Assembly (NCBI GenBank): GCA_028289805.1
Contig: JANQNI010000273.1
Coordinates: 1-7,646, forward strand
Source of the DNA: Thermoplasmatota archaeon
GTDB taxonomy: Archaea > Thermoplasmatota > E2 > JACPAO01 > JAHFTW01
Length of the DNA: 7,646 nucleotides
Direction of reading: 5' to 3'
In this document: positions 1 to 5,729 of the stretch, in pieces
Position numbering within the stretch: the stretch's first letter is position 1
Layout: each line of letters starts with the position of its first letter
Notes under the pieces: generated by a model
Databases searched by the model: none
What the model saw: the letters and a program-made list of their open reading frames with translations, nothing else
Told to the model about the DNA's origin: nothing
Program-made: the position numbers and the translations under genes

Positions 1-990
1 TCCGGCTGCCTGTCCGACCCCGGCGACGCCGAGGCCCTCGACGGCGCCGCACCGGCCTGCCCCCTCGAGGGCCCCACGACGCTCTACCTCGGCCCCGACC
101 TCGCGCTGGTGCCGGAACTGCCCGAGGCGGGCGTCCAGGCCGGCAACAGCTTCCGGGAGGCGTTCCTGACCAACGACATGGACGAGTGGCGCGCCGCCGG
201 GCAGGACTTCGCCTACGTCGTCGAGGGGACCCTGAACGTGACGTACTGGAGCCGCGGCCACGACACCGCCGCCCCCATCGTCTTGGGCGGCGACCCCGGC
301 GAGGGCTACCACTGGTTCAACCAGGTCGGGACCACCCGCGGCTTCGTGGAGTCCTACGTCGTCGAGTACGCCTCCGTCCACGCCTCCTCCGAGGTCACCC
401 GGCACGATCACGCCTTCGCGATGCCCGAGGGCGGCCTCCTGGTGGAGCCGGGGGACGAACTGCGCGTCCTGCTGACCAACCTGGTGCTGGACGAGCCCGC
501 GAGCGGCCGCGGCCCCGACCTCCTCTACGGCGGCGACACCCCCAGCCACGTCGCGTTCACCGCCCGCTGCGTCGAGGCGCCCACCTGGATCCAGCGGGCG
601 CAGCAGAACGACCCCGTCGACGTCCCCGCCCACCGCGGCCTCCTCACCGGCGCCGTGCCCGCCCGAGACGGGGTCAACCACGCCGACGTCCCCTTCACCC
701 TCCTGCCCGACACGGACCGCCTCACCGTCACGCTGGTCCAGGACGGCGGCGCCAACCCCACCAAGGACGACATGGACCTCGTCGTCCTCGACGCCGCCGG
801 CGACGAGGTGTGGGGCATCGGCAGCCCCTACTCCGACGAGGTCGGCACCAAGTGGCTGCACCTGCACCGCGACCTCGCCCCCGGCGACTACACCGTGCGC
901 GTCAACAGCTACAGCGGCATGGACTACCAAGGCACCCTGACCCTCACGCAGGACCGCTTATCCACGACGCCGGACTCGCGCGCCCCGTGA
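1..990 (+). CDS. Probable secreted/lipid-anchored beta-sandwich protein (5' end missing)
   Basis: The reading frame is open from base 1, so the 329 residues seen are the C-terminal part of a longer protein; an internal GTG at 109 is an unlikely true start because the same frame continues upstream. The first residues are S-G-C-L, which would fit the end of a lipobox with Cys3 as the lipidated residue, but the signal peptide itself is outside the window. Residues about 30-195 look like a beta-rich domain with Cys20 and Cys190 as possible disulfide partners. Residues about 205-318 resemble a PPC-like jelly-roll domain: a run of short strands, a DMDL/VVLD turn, and APGDYTVRV near the end. Such domains are common in exported archaeal and bacterial proteins. 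No catalytic motif is visible, so function is unknown. The TGA stop overlaps the pdxT start codon (GTGA), suggesting coupled translation. The gene is solid; the extracellular location is an inference. Confidence 0.8.
   Translation, partial: SGCLSDPGDAEALDGAAPACPLEGPTTLYLGPDLALVPELPEAGVQAGNSFREAFLTNDMDEWRAAGQDFAYVVEGTLNVTYWSRGHDTAAPIVLGGDPGEGYHWFNQVGTTRGFVESYVVEYASVHASSEVTRHDHAFAMPEGGLLVEPGDELRVLLTNLVLDEPASGRGPDLLYGGDTPSHVAFTARCVEAPTWIQRAQQNDPVDVPAHRGLLTGAVPARDGVNHADVPFTLLPDTDRLTVTLVQDGGANPTKDDMDLVVLDAAGDEVWGIGSPYSDEVGTKWLHLHRDLAPGDYTVRVNSYSGMDYQGTLTLTQDRLSTTPDSRAP
958..961 (+). promoter_or_regulatory. Candidate TATA-like element for pdxT
   Basis: TTAT lies 26-29 bases before the pdxT GTG, inside the end of the upstream coding region (context GCTTATCC). 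A T/A-only tetramer is uncommon in this GC-rich DNA, and the spacing matches an archaeal TATA box for a leaderless transcript. It would give pdxT its own promoter besides any read-through from the upstream gene. Confidence 0.4.
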
Positions 991-1607
991 GCAAGCCGTT
1001 GCGCGCCGGCGTCCTCGCCGTCCAGGGGGCCGTCAGCGAACACGCGGAGGCCCTGCACCGCGCCGCCGAGGCCACCGGGCGCACCGTCGAGGTGGTCACC
1101 GTCCGCACCCCCGAGGACCTGGCGCGCGTCCACGGCCTCGTCCTGCCCGGCGGCGAGAGCACCACCATCAGCCGCCTCCTGCGCAGCACCGGCCTCCAGG
1201 CGGAGGTTGAGCGACGCGGCGGCCACGACCTCGCCCTGTTCGGCACCTGCGCCGGCATGATCCTATTGTGCGGCCGCGCCGAGCACGACGTGGACGACAA
1301 GGACGTGCACCTGCTGGGCTTCCTCGACGCCCTCGTCGACCGCAACGCCTTCGGCCGGCAACGGGAGAGCTTCGAGGCCGTCCTGGACGTGGCCTGCGTC
1401 GGGGCGATGCCGGCCGTCTTCATCCGCGCCCCCGCCGTGCTGGAGCAGGAGGGCGCCGACGTGCTGGCCACCGTCGACGGCCGCATCGTCGCCCTGCAGC
1501 GGGGCCGCGTCCTCGCCACCGCCTTCCACCCCGAACTGACGCCCGACACGCGGATGCACGAACGGTTCCTGGACCTCGTCACCGAGGCCGCCGCGTCGCG
1601 GACCTAG
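987..1607 (+). CDS. pdxT: Pyridoxal 5'-phosphate synthase glutaminase subunit PdxT
   Basis: This 206-residue protein is a class I-type glutaminase that releases ammonia from glutamine and passes it to PdxS for de novo PLP (vitamin B6) synthesis in the cytoplasm. Family motifs are all present: GVLAVQGAVSEH at residues 8-19, PGGEST at 54-59, the nucleophile elbow GTCAGM with catalytic Cys88, FGRQ at 122-125, FIRAP at 145-149, and the FHPEL motif supplying His181 and Glu183 of the triad. Length is normal for the family. The GTG at 987 was chosen because it begins just before the conserved first strand, overlaps the upstream TGA, and has TTAT at 958-961, the right distance for a leaderless archaeal promoter; no Shine-Dalgarno is seen. 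PdxS is not in the window, which is usual where the two genes are not in an operon. The stop codon lies within a CTAG shared with the convergent gene. Confidence 0.96.
   Translation: MSKPLRAGVLAVQGAVSEHAEALHRAAEATGRTVEVVTVRTPEDLARVHGLVLPGGESTTISRLLRSTGLQAEVERRGGHDLALFGTCAGMILLCGRAEHDVDDKDVHLLGFLDALVDRNAFGRQRESFEAVLDVACVGAMPAVFIRAPAVLEQEGADVLATVDGRIVALQRGRVLATAFHPELTPDTRMHERFLDLVTEAAASRT
1604..1607. other. Shared CTAG holding the stop codons of two convergent genes
   Basis: Bases 1605-1607 are the TAG stop of pdxT, and bases 1604-1606 read on the minus strand are the TAG stop of the winged-helix gene. The palindrome CTAG thus ends both genes, which overlap by four bases. No room exists between them for a conventional terminator, so the transcripts must overlap at their 3' ends or end inside the opposing gene. 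Confidence 0.95.
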
Positions 1608-2065
1608 GCCAGCGGGGTCTCGACCTCGACGCGGCCGCGCTTCTGGCGCAGCAGCGCCTCCAGATGGTCCACCGTCTTGCGGTAGTTCTCGACGGCGAGC
1701 TGGAAGTGCGCCTCGGCGAAGTTCCACGCCTTGCCCAGGTCGCCGTAGCGCAGGCGGAAGGCGCGCTTGCGGTCGCCGTCCACCTCGACGTACAGGTCCT
1801 CAATGATGTCGAGGTCCTTCAGCTTGTTCAGGTGGCGGTAGATGCTCGGCATGGTCGTCCCCGCCGCCTCCGCCAACTCCTCCACCGTCCACGCCTTCGT
1901 CGGGTGGACCAGGAAGCACTCGTAGAACACCCGGAACGAGATGCCGTGGTCCGGGCCCTTGCGCGCCGTGTACCCGATCATCTGGAAGAACAGCTTCGCC
2001 ACCCGCTCCGGGTCCTCCTCGCCCGTCAGCGGAGCGTGGCTGACCACCTGCAACTCGAAGGCCAT
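1604..2065 (-). CDS. Small winged-helix DNA-binding protein, unassigned family
   Basis: This encodes 153 residues from an ATG. A helix-turn-helix is clear at about 60-82 (TVEELAEAAGTT, then MPSIYRHLNKL as the recognition helix), followed by a two-stranded wing at about 91-107 containing the basic run DRKRAFRLR. Residues 20-53 form an N-terminal helical part with an aromatic core (LFFQMIGY, FRVFYECFLVHP). Residues 109-143 are a long amphipathic helix, probably for dimerisation, as in MarR- or PadR-like regulators. No ligand or metal motif is recognisable, though Cys50 could be redox-sensitive. It is most likely a cytoplasmic transcription regulator. It follows the membrane-anchored ArsR-type gene by 39 bases on the same strand, but a TTT island 25-27 bases before the ATG and lack of a Shine-Dalgarno suggest it may also have its own leaderless transcript. 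Target genes are unknown; autoregulation or control of its neighbours is plausible. Confidence 0.85.
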   Translation of the reverse strand: MAFELQVVSHAPLTGEEDPERVAKLFFQMIGYTARKGPDHGISFRVFYECFLVHPTKAWTVEELAEAAGTTMPSIYRHLNKLKDLDIIEDLYVEVDGDRKRAFRLRYGDLGKAWNFAEAHFQLAVENYRKTVDHLEALLRQKRGRVEVETPLA

Positions 2066-2086
2066 GTCCGCCGCACTCGTTCCTGC

Positions 2087-2093
2087 TTCAAAG
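2087..2093 (-). promoter_or_regulatory. Weak candidate promoter element for the small winged-helix gene
   Basis: On the minus strand CTTTGAA spans about 22-28 bases before the ATG at 2065, at the position expected for a TATA box of a leaderless archaeal mRNA. It is a poor TATA match and is listed mainly because other lead genes in this window show an AT-rich patch at the same distance. Confidence 0.25.
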
Positions 2094-2104
2094 GCGGTGC
2101 GAAA

Positions 2105-2758
2105 TCATCGCGCTTTGCCGCGACGGGTGCCCCACGCCACGAACGCCAGCAGCGCCGAGGTCACCAGCAGCAGGACCGCCAGGACCCCCGACTCGTCCCA
2201 GAATCCGGCGTCCTCGGGCGCCGACGACGGCAGGACGGCCTCGTCCCCCTCCGGCACCGCCTCCATGGCGGCGGCCGTCTGGTTCTGGTCCGCCGCGCCG
2301 TCGGACTCGGGGGCGGGCTCCGGAGCACCCTGCGGCCCCCGCGCGTCGTCCTCCGCGGTCGCCCCGCCCCCCGGCGCCGACTCCTCCAGTGCAGGCGCCG
2401 GCTGCGCCTGCCACCACCAGCCCAGGGCCTGGCCGAACAACGCGGCGCTGCCCCCGGCCGCCAACACCGAGAGGCCCAGCAGCACCGCGAACGTGGTCGA
2501 CTCCTGCGGGTGCAGCAGCCGCTGCCCCTGCCACGAGAGCTCGTAGTAGATCCACTTGCGCCCCTCGTCCACCTTCTGCACCAACCCGGTGGCGACGAGG
2601 ACCTGCAAGTGCTCGTGGACCGTCGCCTTGTTCAACTCCAGGTCCCGGCTGACCTCCGCCAGCGTCTTGCGGCGCTCGTCGAGGGCCTTCAGGACCTGCA
2701 ACCGCGTCGGACTCGCGAGGGCCTTGAACGTTTCCAGGTCGAGGGTGACCTTGGCCAC
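2105..2758 (-). CDS. Membrane-anchored ArsR-type winged-helix regulator
   Basis: This encodes 217 residues from a GTG. Residues 9-82 form an ArsR-like winged helix: FKALASPTRLQVLKAL opens the domain, the helix-turn-helix is at about 32-55 (TLAEVSRDLELNKATVHEHL), and the wing is EGRKWIYYEL at 65-74. A first hydrophobic helix covers about 90-112 and a second about 190-210, followed by the basic tail RRGKAR. Between them lie about 75 residues rich in Pro, Ala, Glu and Asp, with one N-glycosylation sequon (N159-Q-T). The predicted topology is DNA-binding domain inside, acidic loop outside, tail inside. No Cys metal site of classical ArsR sensors is present; the protein contains no cysteine at all. 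Membrane-tethered ArsR-like regulators are known in archaea, usually with unknown signals. A palindromic site lies 42-59 bases upstream of the start, so autoregulation is likely. The signal and the target genes cannot be told from sequence. Confidence 0.88.
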   Translation of the reverse strand: MAKVTLDLETFKALASPTRLQVLKALDERRKTLAEVSRDLELNKATVHEHLQVLVATGLVQKVDEGRKWIYYELSWQGQRLLHPQESTTFAVLLGLSVLAAGGSAALFGQALGWWWQAQPAPALEESAPGGGATAEDDARGPQGAPEPAPESDGAADQNQTAAAMEAVPEGDEAVLPSSAPEDAGFWDESGVLAVLLLVTSALLAFVAWGTRRGKAR

Positions 2759-2782
2759 GAGGGAAGCTGGCGCTTCACAACG

Positions 2783-2786
2783 AAAA
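2783..2786 (-). promoter_or_regulatory. Candidate TATA-like element for the membrane ArsR gene
   Basis: The minus strand reads TTTT 25-28 bases before the GTG at 2758, in the context GCGTTTTCGTTG. The gene has no Shine-Dalgarno, which fits a leaderless start. The palindrome with half-sites at 2795-2817 sits immediately upstream of this element, where a bound regulator could affect TBP/TFB access. Confidence 0.35.
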
Positions 2787-2794
2787 CGCTTCGC

Positions 2795-2817
2795 TCCCGG
2801 TTCGGGAAATCCCGAAC
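2795..2817. promoter_or_regulatory. Triple half-site palindrome, candidate operator
   Basis: A perfect inverted repeat with 8-base arms, GTTCGGGA (2800-2807) and TCCCGAAC (2810-2817), is separated by AA. A third half-site, TCCCG at 2795-2799, pairs with CGGGA at 2803-2807 around GTT, giving two overlapping palindromes. The site lies two bases beyond the tldE stop and just upstream of the ArsR-type gene start, the usual place for an operator. As RNA from the minus strand it could also fold into a 7-bp stem with an ATTT loop, so a tldE 3'-end or attenuator role is an alternative. Confidence 0.5.
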
Positions 2818-2819
2818 GC

Positions 2820-4157
2820 TCAGGCCGACACCTGCACGCCCCGGAACCGCAGCGCCGGGATGCGCGCGCCGTCCATCCGCTTCGGCGCGTCGCCCACCCC
2901 GTCCAGGTGCTGGAGCAGCTCCGGCAGGTTGCCCCCGATGGCCACCTCCGAGCTGGCGCCCACGACCTCGCCGCCCTCGACGCGCCACACGTTGGGCGCC
3001 GTGACGGAGAAGTCGCCCGTCGTGGCGTTGGCCGTGTGGGCGCCCAGGACGGAGCCGACGAGGTAGCCGGCGTCGATGCCGGCGACCAGTGCGTCCTCCG
3101 GCTGCGCGCCGCGGCCCTCCAGCACCAGGTGGTGCGTGCCCGTCTCGGGGGGGACGTGGCTGTTGCCCCGCACCGCGCTGTGCGTGGACGTCTGGCCGTG
3201 CAGGTGGGCGTCGCGGCAGTCGAACAGGAACGTCCGCAGCACGCCGTCCTCGATGATGGGCAGGCGACGGGTGGGGAGGCCCTCGTCGTCGAAGGGCGTC
3301 GCGCCCAGGGCGCCGGGGAGGGTCGGGTCGTCGAACAGGCTGAGGCGCGACTGGGCCACCTCCTCCCCGAGCTTCTCCGACCAGACGGTCTTGCCCCGCA
3401 GGGCGTCGTCGCCGCCCACCGCCGAGACGATGAGGCCCGAGACCAGCTCCGAGACGGCGTCGGGCCGGAAGACCAGGTCGCAGGAGCCGGAGGCAGCCTC
3501 GCGGGGCTGGCGCAGGGAGAGGACCTCCTCGCCGACGCGCACGCCGACGCCGAAGGCGTCCAGCTTGCCCGTGTGGACGCCGTCGCTGTCCCAGGCGTTG
3601 AGGCTGCGCTCGCCGTCGGCCAGCACCAGGTTCACGCCCGCCTCGACGTGGGTGCGCCGGTCCGCGCAGGCGACGCCCTCGCTGTTGGCGACGGCCACCA
3701 CGTCCCAGCCGATGCCGACGCCGCCGCCCGCCACGTGGGCCTCGGGAGCGGTCTCCTTGCTCGCCTGGAGCAGGTCGCGGGCCCACAGGGACGCGTGGTC
3801 CACGTCGAGGGTGGCCAGGGCGTCGTCCCAGCGGCCCTCGATCGAGGGCAGACGGTCGGGCGACGGCAACTCGAAGTCCCGCTTCGGGGCGAGGCGCGAC
3901 AGGTCGGGGGCGCGGCCGACCGCGGCGGGGGCGTTGCCCTGGTCGCTGAAGTACGCGAAGCCGACGCGGCCGTCCTTGACGACGCGGACGCCGCCGCCCT
4001 GGTGGTCCCCGCGGCCCAGGGATGCCACCTCGTCGTTTTCCAACTCCAGGTCCAGGCTGCCGCCCAGTTCCCAGTAGACCTCGGCGCCGGACGCCCCGCG
4101 CGCGACGGCCTTGCGCACCACGTCCTCCGCCTGGCCCAGCAACTGCGCGGGATCCAT
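2820..4157 (-). CDS. tldE: TldE/PmbA, non-catalytic partner of the TldD metalloprotease
   Basis: This 445-residue protein belongs to the TldE (PmbA) branch of the TldD/TldE (U62) family. The start MDPAQLLGQAEDVVRKAVARGASGAEVYWE is typical, and the C-terminal half carries PFDDEGLPT around residue 288 with IIEDGVLRTFLFD after it, aligning with the same block near residue 290 of the neighbouring TldD. It lacks the HExxxH zinc motif, as expected for TldE. In E. coli the two subunits form a heterodimeric protease in which only TldD binds zinc; they mature microcin B17 and degrade the antitoxin CcdA. The ATG overlaps the tldD stop by one base (TGATG), and a GGAGG Shine-Dalgarno at 4167-4171 lies nine bases upstream, within the end of tldD, so the two are translationally linked. 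Length and architecture are intact. The natural substrate in this organism is unknown. Confidence 0.93.
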   Translation of the reverse strand: MDPAQLLGQAEDVVRKAVARGASGAEVYWELGGSLDLELENDEVASLGRGDHQGGGVRVVKDGRVGFAYFSDQGNAPAAVGRAPDLSRLAPKRDFELPSPDRLPSIEGRWDDALATLDVDHASLWARDLLQASKETAPEAHVAGGGVGIGWDVVAVANSEGVACADRRTHVEAGVNLVLADGERSLNAWDSDGVHTGKLDAFGVGVRVGEEVLSLRQPREAASGSCDLVFRPDAVSELVSGLIVSAVGGDDALRGKTVWSEKLGEEVAQSRLSLFDDPTLPGALGATPFDDEGLPTRRLPIIEDGVLRTFLFDCRDAHLHGQTSTHSAVRGNSHVPPETGTHHLVLEGRGAQPEDALVAGIDAGYLVGSVLGAHTANATTGDFSVTAPNVWRVEGGEVVGASSEVAIGGNLPELLQHLDGVGDAPKRMDGARIPALRFRGVQVSA

Positions 4158-5533
4158 CAGGCACCCCCTCCGACGAGGCAGTCCTGGATGCGCACCAGCG
4201 GCCCCCCGTCGCACACGGGCACCCACTGCCCCTTGCCGCAGTAGCCGGGGTCGCCGAGGCGCTGCTCGTTGCCCAGCGCGTCGATGTTGTGCAGCGTGTT
4301 GAGGATGTCCCCCGTGAGGCTGACGTCGCGCAGGGGCGTCGTCAACTCGCCGTCCTCGATGCGCCAGGCGTCCTGGGCGTGGAACAGGAACGTCCCACGG
4401 GCCGTGTCCACCTGGCCGCCGCGGCTGCCCTTGCAGAAGATGCCCTCCTTGACGTCGAGGACCTCCTCCTCCGCGTGCTCGCCGGCGTCGATGAGGGTGT
4501 TGCTCATGCGCACCAGGGGGCGGCTCTGGAAGTCCTGGGCCCGGCTGGCGCCGTTGGGGCGCATGCCGAATGTGGCGGCCCGCTCGCGGTCGCACAGGTA
4601 TCCGACCAGCACGCCGTCGCGCAGGATCTGCTTGTCCTGGCCGGGCACGCCGTTGTCGTCGAACGGGAGGGAACCGAAGGCGCCCTCCAGGGTGGAGTCG
4701 TCGTGGATGTGCAGCCCCTCGATGCCCAGGCGTTCGCCGACGCGGCCCTTGAAGCAGGACTCCTCGGCGGCGACCAGGTCCGCCTCGGATGCGTGCCCGA
4801 CGGCCTCGTGGGCGAAGACGCCGGCCAGCTCGGGGTCGATGACGACTGTCTGGCGGCCGCCCTTGGCGCTGGGGGCCCCGAGTTGGCGCACGGCGGCGTC
4901 GGCCGCCTCCTCCGCCTTGGCGATGGGATCCTCGATGCGAAACAGCTCCCAGCCCCGCGTGCCGCCGACGCGGGTGCTGCGGCCGGCCAGGTCGCCGTTG
5001 CGCTTGGCGGTGAAGTGGACCTGGGCGACGGTGCGGGCGAGGCTCCACTCGATGGCGGAGCCGTCCGTGTTCCAGAAGGACTTGGACAGGAGGGTCTCGG
5101 AGTACGCGGTGGTGCCGTTGCGGATCTCGGGGCGGGCGCGGACGGTCTTGTCCATGTCCGCAAGCAGTTCCCGCTTCTCCTCCACGGCCACGCCACGGGG
5201 GTCCTGCTTGGGCTTCCAGTGGACGCGGGCCTTGACGGGGTCGGCGTCGGCCAGCGACACCTTCTCCTTCCGTCCGGAGGCGGCGCGCGCGAGGCGGACG
5301 GCGTCGTCCACGGCGCGGTTCCAACTGCGGCCGGAGAGGTCGTTGCTGGAGGCGAAGCCCCAGGCGCCGTCCACCAGGACGCGCAGGCCGAATCCGGTCT
5401 CCTCGCCAGCCACCAGCGTGCGCAGGTCTCCGTCCTGGACCTGGATCTTCTGTTCCTCCTGCGTCTCCACGCGGAGGTCCGCGTAGGAGGCGCCGGCGTC
5501 CAGGCACCGTTGCAGGGCGCGTTCGGGGTCCAC
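4157..5533 (-). CDS. tldD: TldD, zinc metalloprotease subunit
   Basis: With a GTG start at 5533 this gives 458 residues, normal for TldD. It begins MDPERALQRCLDAGASYADLRVE, a typical TldD N-terminus. The zinc motif HEAVGH is at residues 242-247, with His242, Glu243 and His247. The C-terminal PGYCGKGQWVPV block supplies Cys432, equivalent to the third zinc ligand known in E. coli TldD. LPFDDNGVPG near residue 290 is shared with TldE. The protein is cytoplasmic and acts with TldE to cleave unfolded or modified peptides. The frame stays open upstream to 5821, but that extension is Pro/Arg-rich, lacks family similarity and overlaps the exporter permease, so it is not taken as coding. GTG 5533 also has CATA 24-27 bases upstream and no Shine-Dalgarno, fitting a leaderless first gene. 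tldE follows with a one-base overlap. Confidence 0.94.
   Translation of the reverse strand: MDPERALQRCLDAGASYADLRVETQEEQKIQVQDGDLRTLVAGEETGFGLRVLVDGAWGFASSNDLSGRSWNRAVDDAVRLARAASGRKEKVSLADADPVKARVHWKPKQDPRGVAVEEKRELLADMDKTVRARPEIRNGTTAYSETLLSKSFWNTDGSAIEWSLARTVAQVHFTAKRNGDLAGRSTRVGGTRGWELFRIEDPIAKAEEAADAAVRQLGAPSAKGGRQTVVIDPELAGVFAHEAVGHASEADLVAAEESCFKGRVGERLGIEGLHIHDDSTLEGAFGSLPFDDNGVPGQDKQILRDGVLVGYLCDRERAATFGMRPNGASRAQDFQSRPLVRMSNTLIDAGEHAEEEVLDVKEGIFCKGSRGGQVDTARGTFLFHAQDAWRIEDGELTTPLRDVSLTGDILNTLHNIDALGNEQRLGDPGYCGKGQWVPVCDGGPLVRIQDCLVGGGA
4167..4171 (-). promoter_or_regulatory. Shine-Dalgarno of tldE
   Basis: The minus strand reads GGAGGGGGTG here, with GGAGG nine bases before the ATG at 4157. 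It lies inside the last codons of tldD and fixes the tldE start. The absence of an AT-rich patch upstream supports tldE as an internal operon gene. Confidence 0.7.
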
Positions 5534-5556
5534 GGCGGCGGACGCGGGGCGGGGGG

Positions 5557-5567
5557 TATGGTCGTTT
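5557..5567 (-). promoter_or_regulatory. Candidate promoter element for tldD-tldE
   Basis: The minus strand reads AAACGACCATA, ending 24 bases before the GTG at 5533; the downstream stretch to the start is almost only C and G. CATA at -24 to -27 with an A-rich patch just before it is the best TATA/BRE-like match in the gap and supports the chosen start. Confidence 0.35.
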
Positions 5568-5617
5568 GCCTCGGGATGCGGGGTCGAGGCACGGGAAGTG
5601 CATGGGCTGGAGCAACC

Positions 5618-5629
5618 GGCCCCGGGGCC
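5618..5629. repeat. 12-base perfect GC palindrome in the tldD upstream gap
   Basis: GGCCCCGGGGCC is a perfect palindrome 85-96 bases before the tldD start. In DNA this rich in G and C such a palindrome has a fair chance of occurring by accident, and it has no unpaired loop, so a protein-binding site is more likely than an RNA hairpin if it means anything. Confidence 0.35.
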
Positions 5630-5643
5630 TAAGCGCTGCGCGG

Positions 5644-5691
5644 GGGTGGGTGGATTCGGACACACCAAGGCGCGTCCGAGTTCACCCACCC
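5644..5691. repeat. Long inverted repeat between the ABC exporter and tldD
   Basis: Two 18-base arms, at 5644-5661 (GGGTGGGTGGATTCGGAC) and 5674-5691 (GTCCGAGTTCACCCACCC), are complementary at 16 of 18 positions around a 12-base loop. It begins 39 bases after the permease stop in the direction of transcription, so it may mark the 3' end of the exporter mRNA, although no T-run follows it on either strand. In a plus-strand RNA both non-Watson-Crick positions become G-U pairs, so all 18 pairs form; in a minus-strand RNA they are A-C mismatches. The remaining part of the 196-base gap (5534-5729) holds the palindrome at 5618-5629, the tldD promoter candidate and a small CCCC/GGGG stem at 5699-5711; no gene is seen there. 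Confidence 0.75.
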
Positions 5692-5729
5692 TGCCCGGCC
5701 CCGTCAAGGGGTGGGGCGCGCTGGCTCCC

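Noticed and set aside
186..986. Upstream extension of the pdxT frame giving a 473-residue protein
   Set aside because: The extension is almost only Arg, Pro, Gly and His, an off-frame reading of the upstream gene; PdxT similarity begins right after the GTG at 987 and the length is then normal.
1263..1727. Minus-strand open frame antisense to pdxT
   Set aside because: It overlaps both pdxT and the winged-helix gene, which carry clear family motifs in their own frames, and shows only shadow composition.
4022..5632. Long plus-strand open frame antisense to tldD (536 codons)
   Set aside because: Composition is Ala/Val/Gly/Asp-rich as expected from the complement of GC-biased codons; no recognisable domain, and the opposite strand holds a full TldD with all zinc ligands.
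2820..5663. A 947-codon minus-strand open frame covering tldE and continuing through most of tldD in another frame
   Set aside because: Only the last 445 codons match TldE; upstream of the ATG at 4157 the frame is an Arg/Pro-rich shadow of tldD created by GC-rich third positions. It is not a TldD-TldE fusion.
5534..5729. Search for a precursor peptide gene or a tRNA in the gap before tldD
   Set aside because: Short open frames exist on both strands but none has a start signal or peptide-like leader/core pattern; the CCGAATCC stretch recalls a tRNA T-arm but no cloverleaf can be drawn around it.
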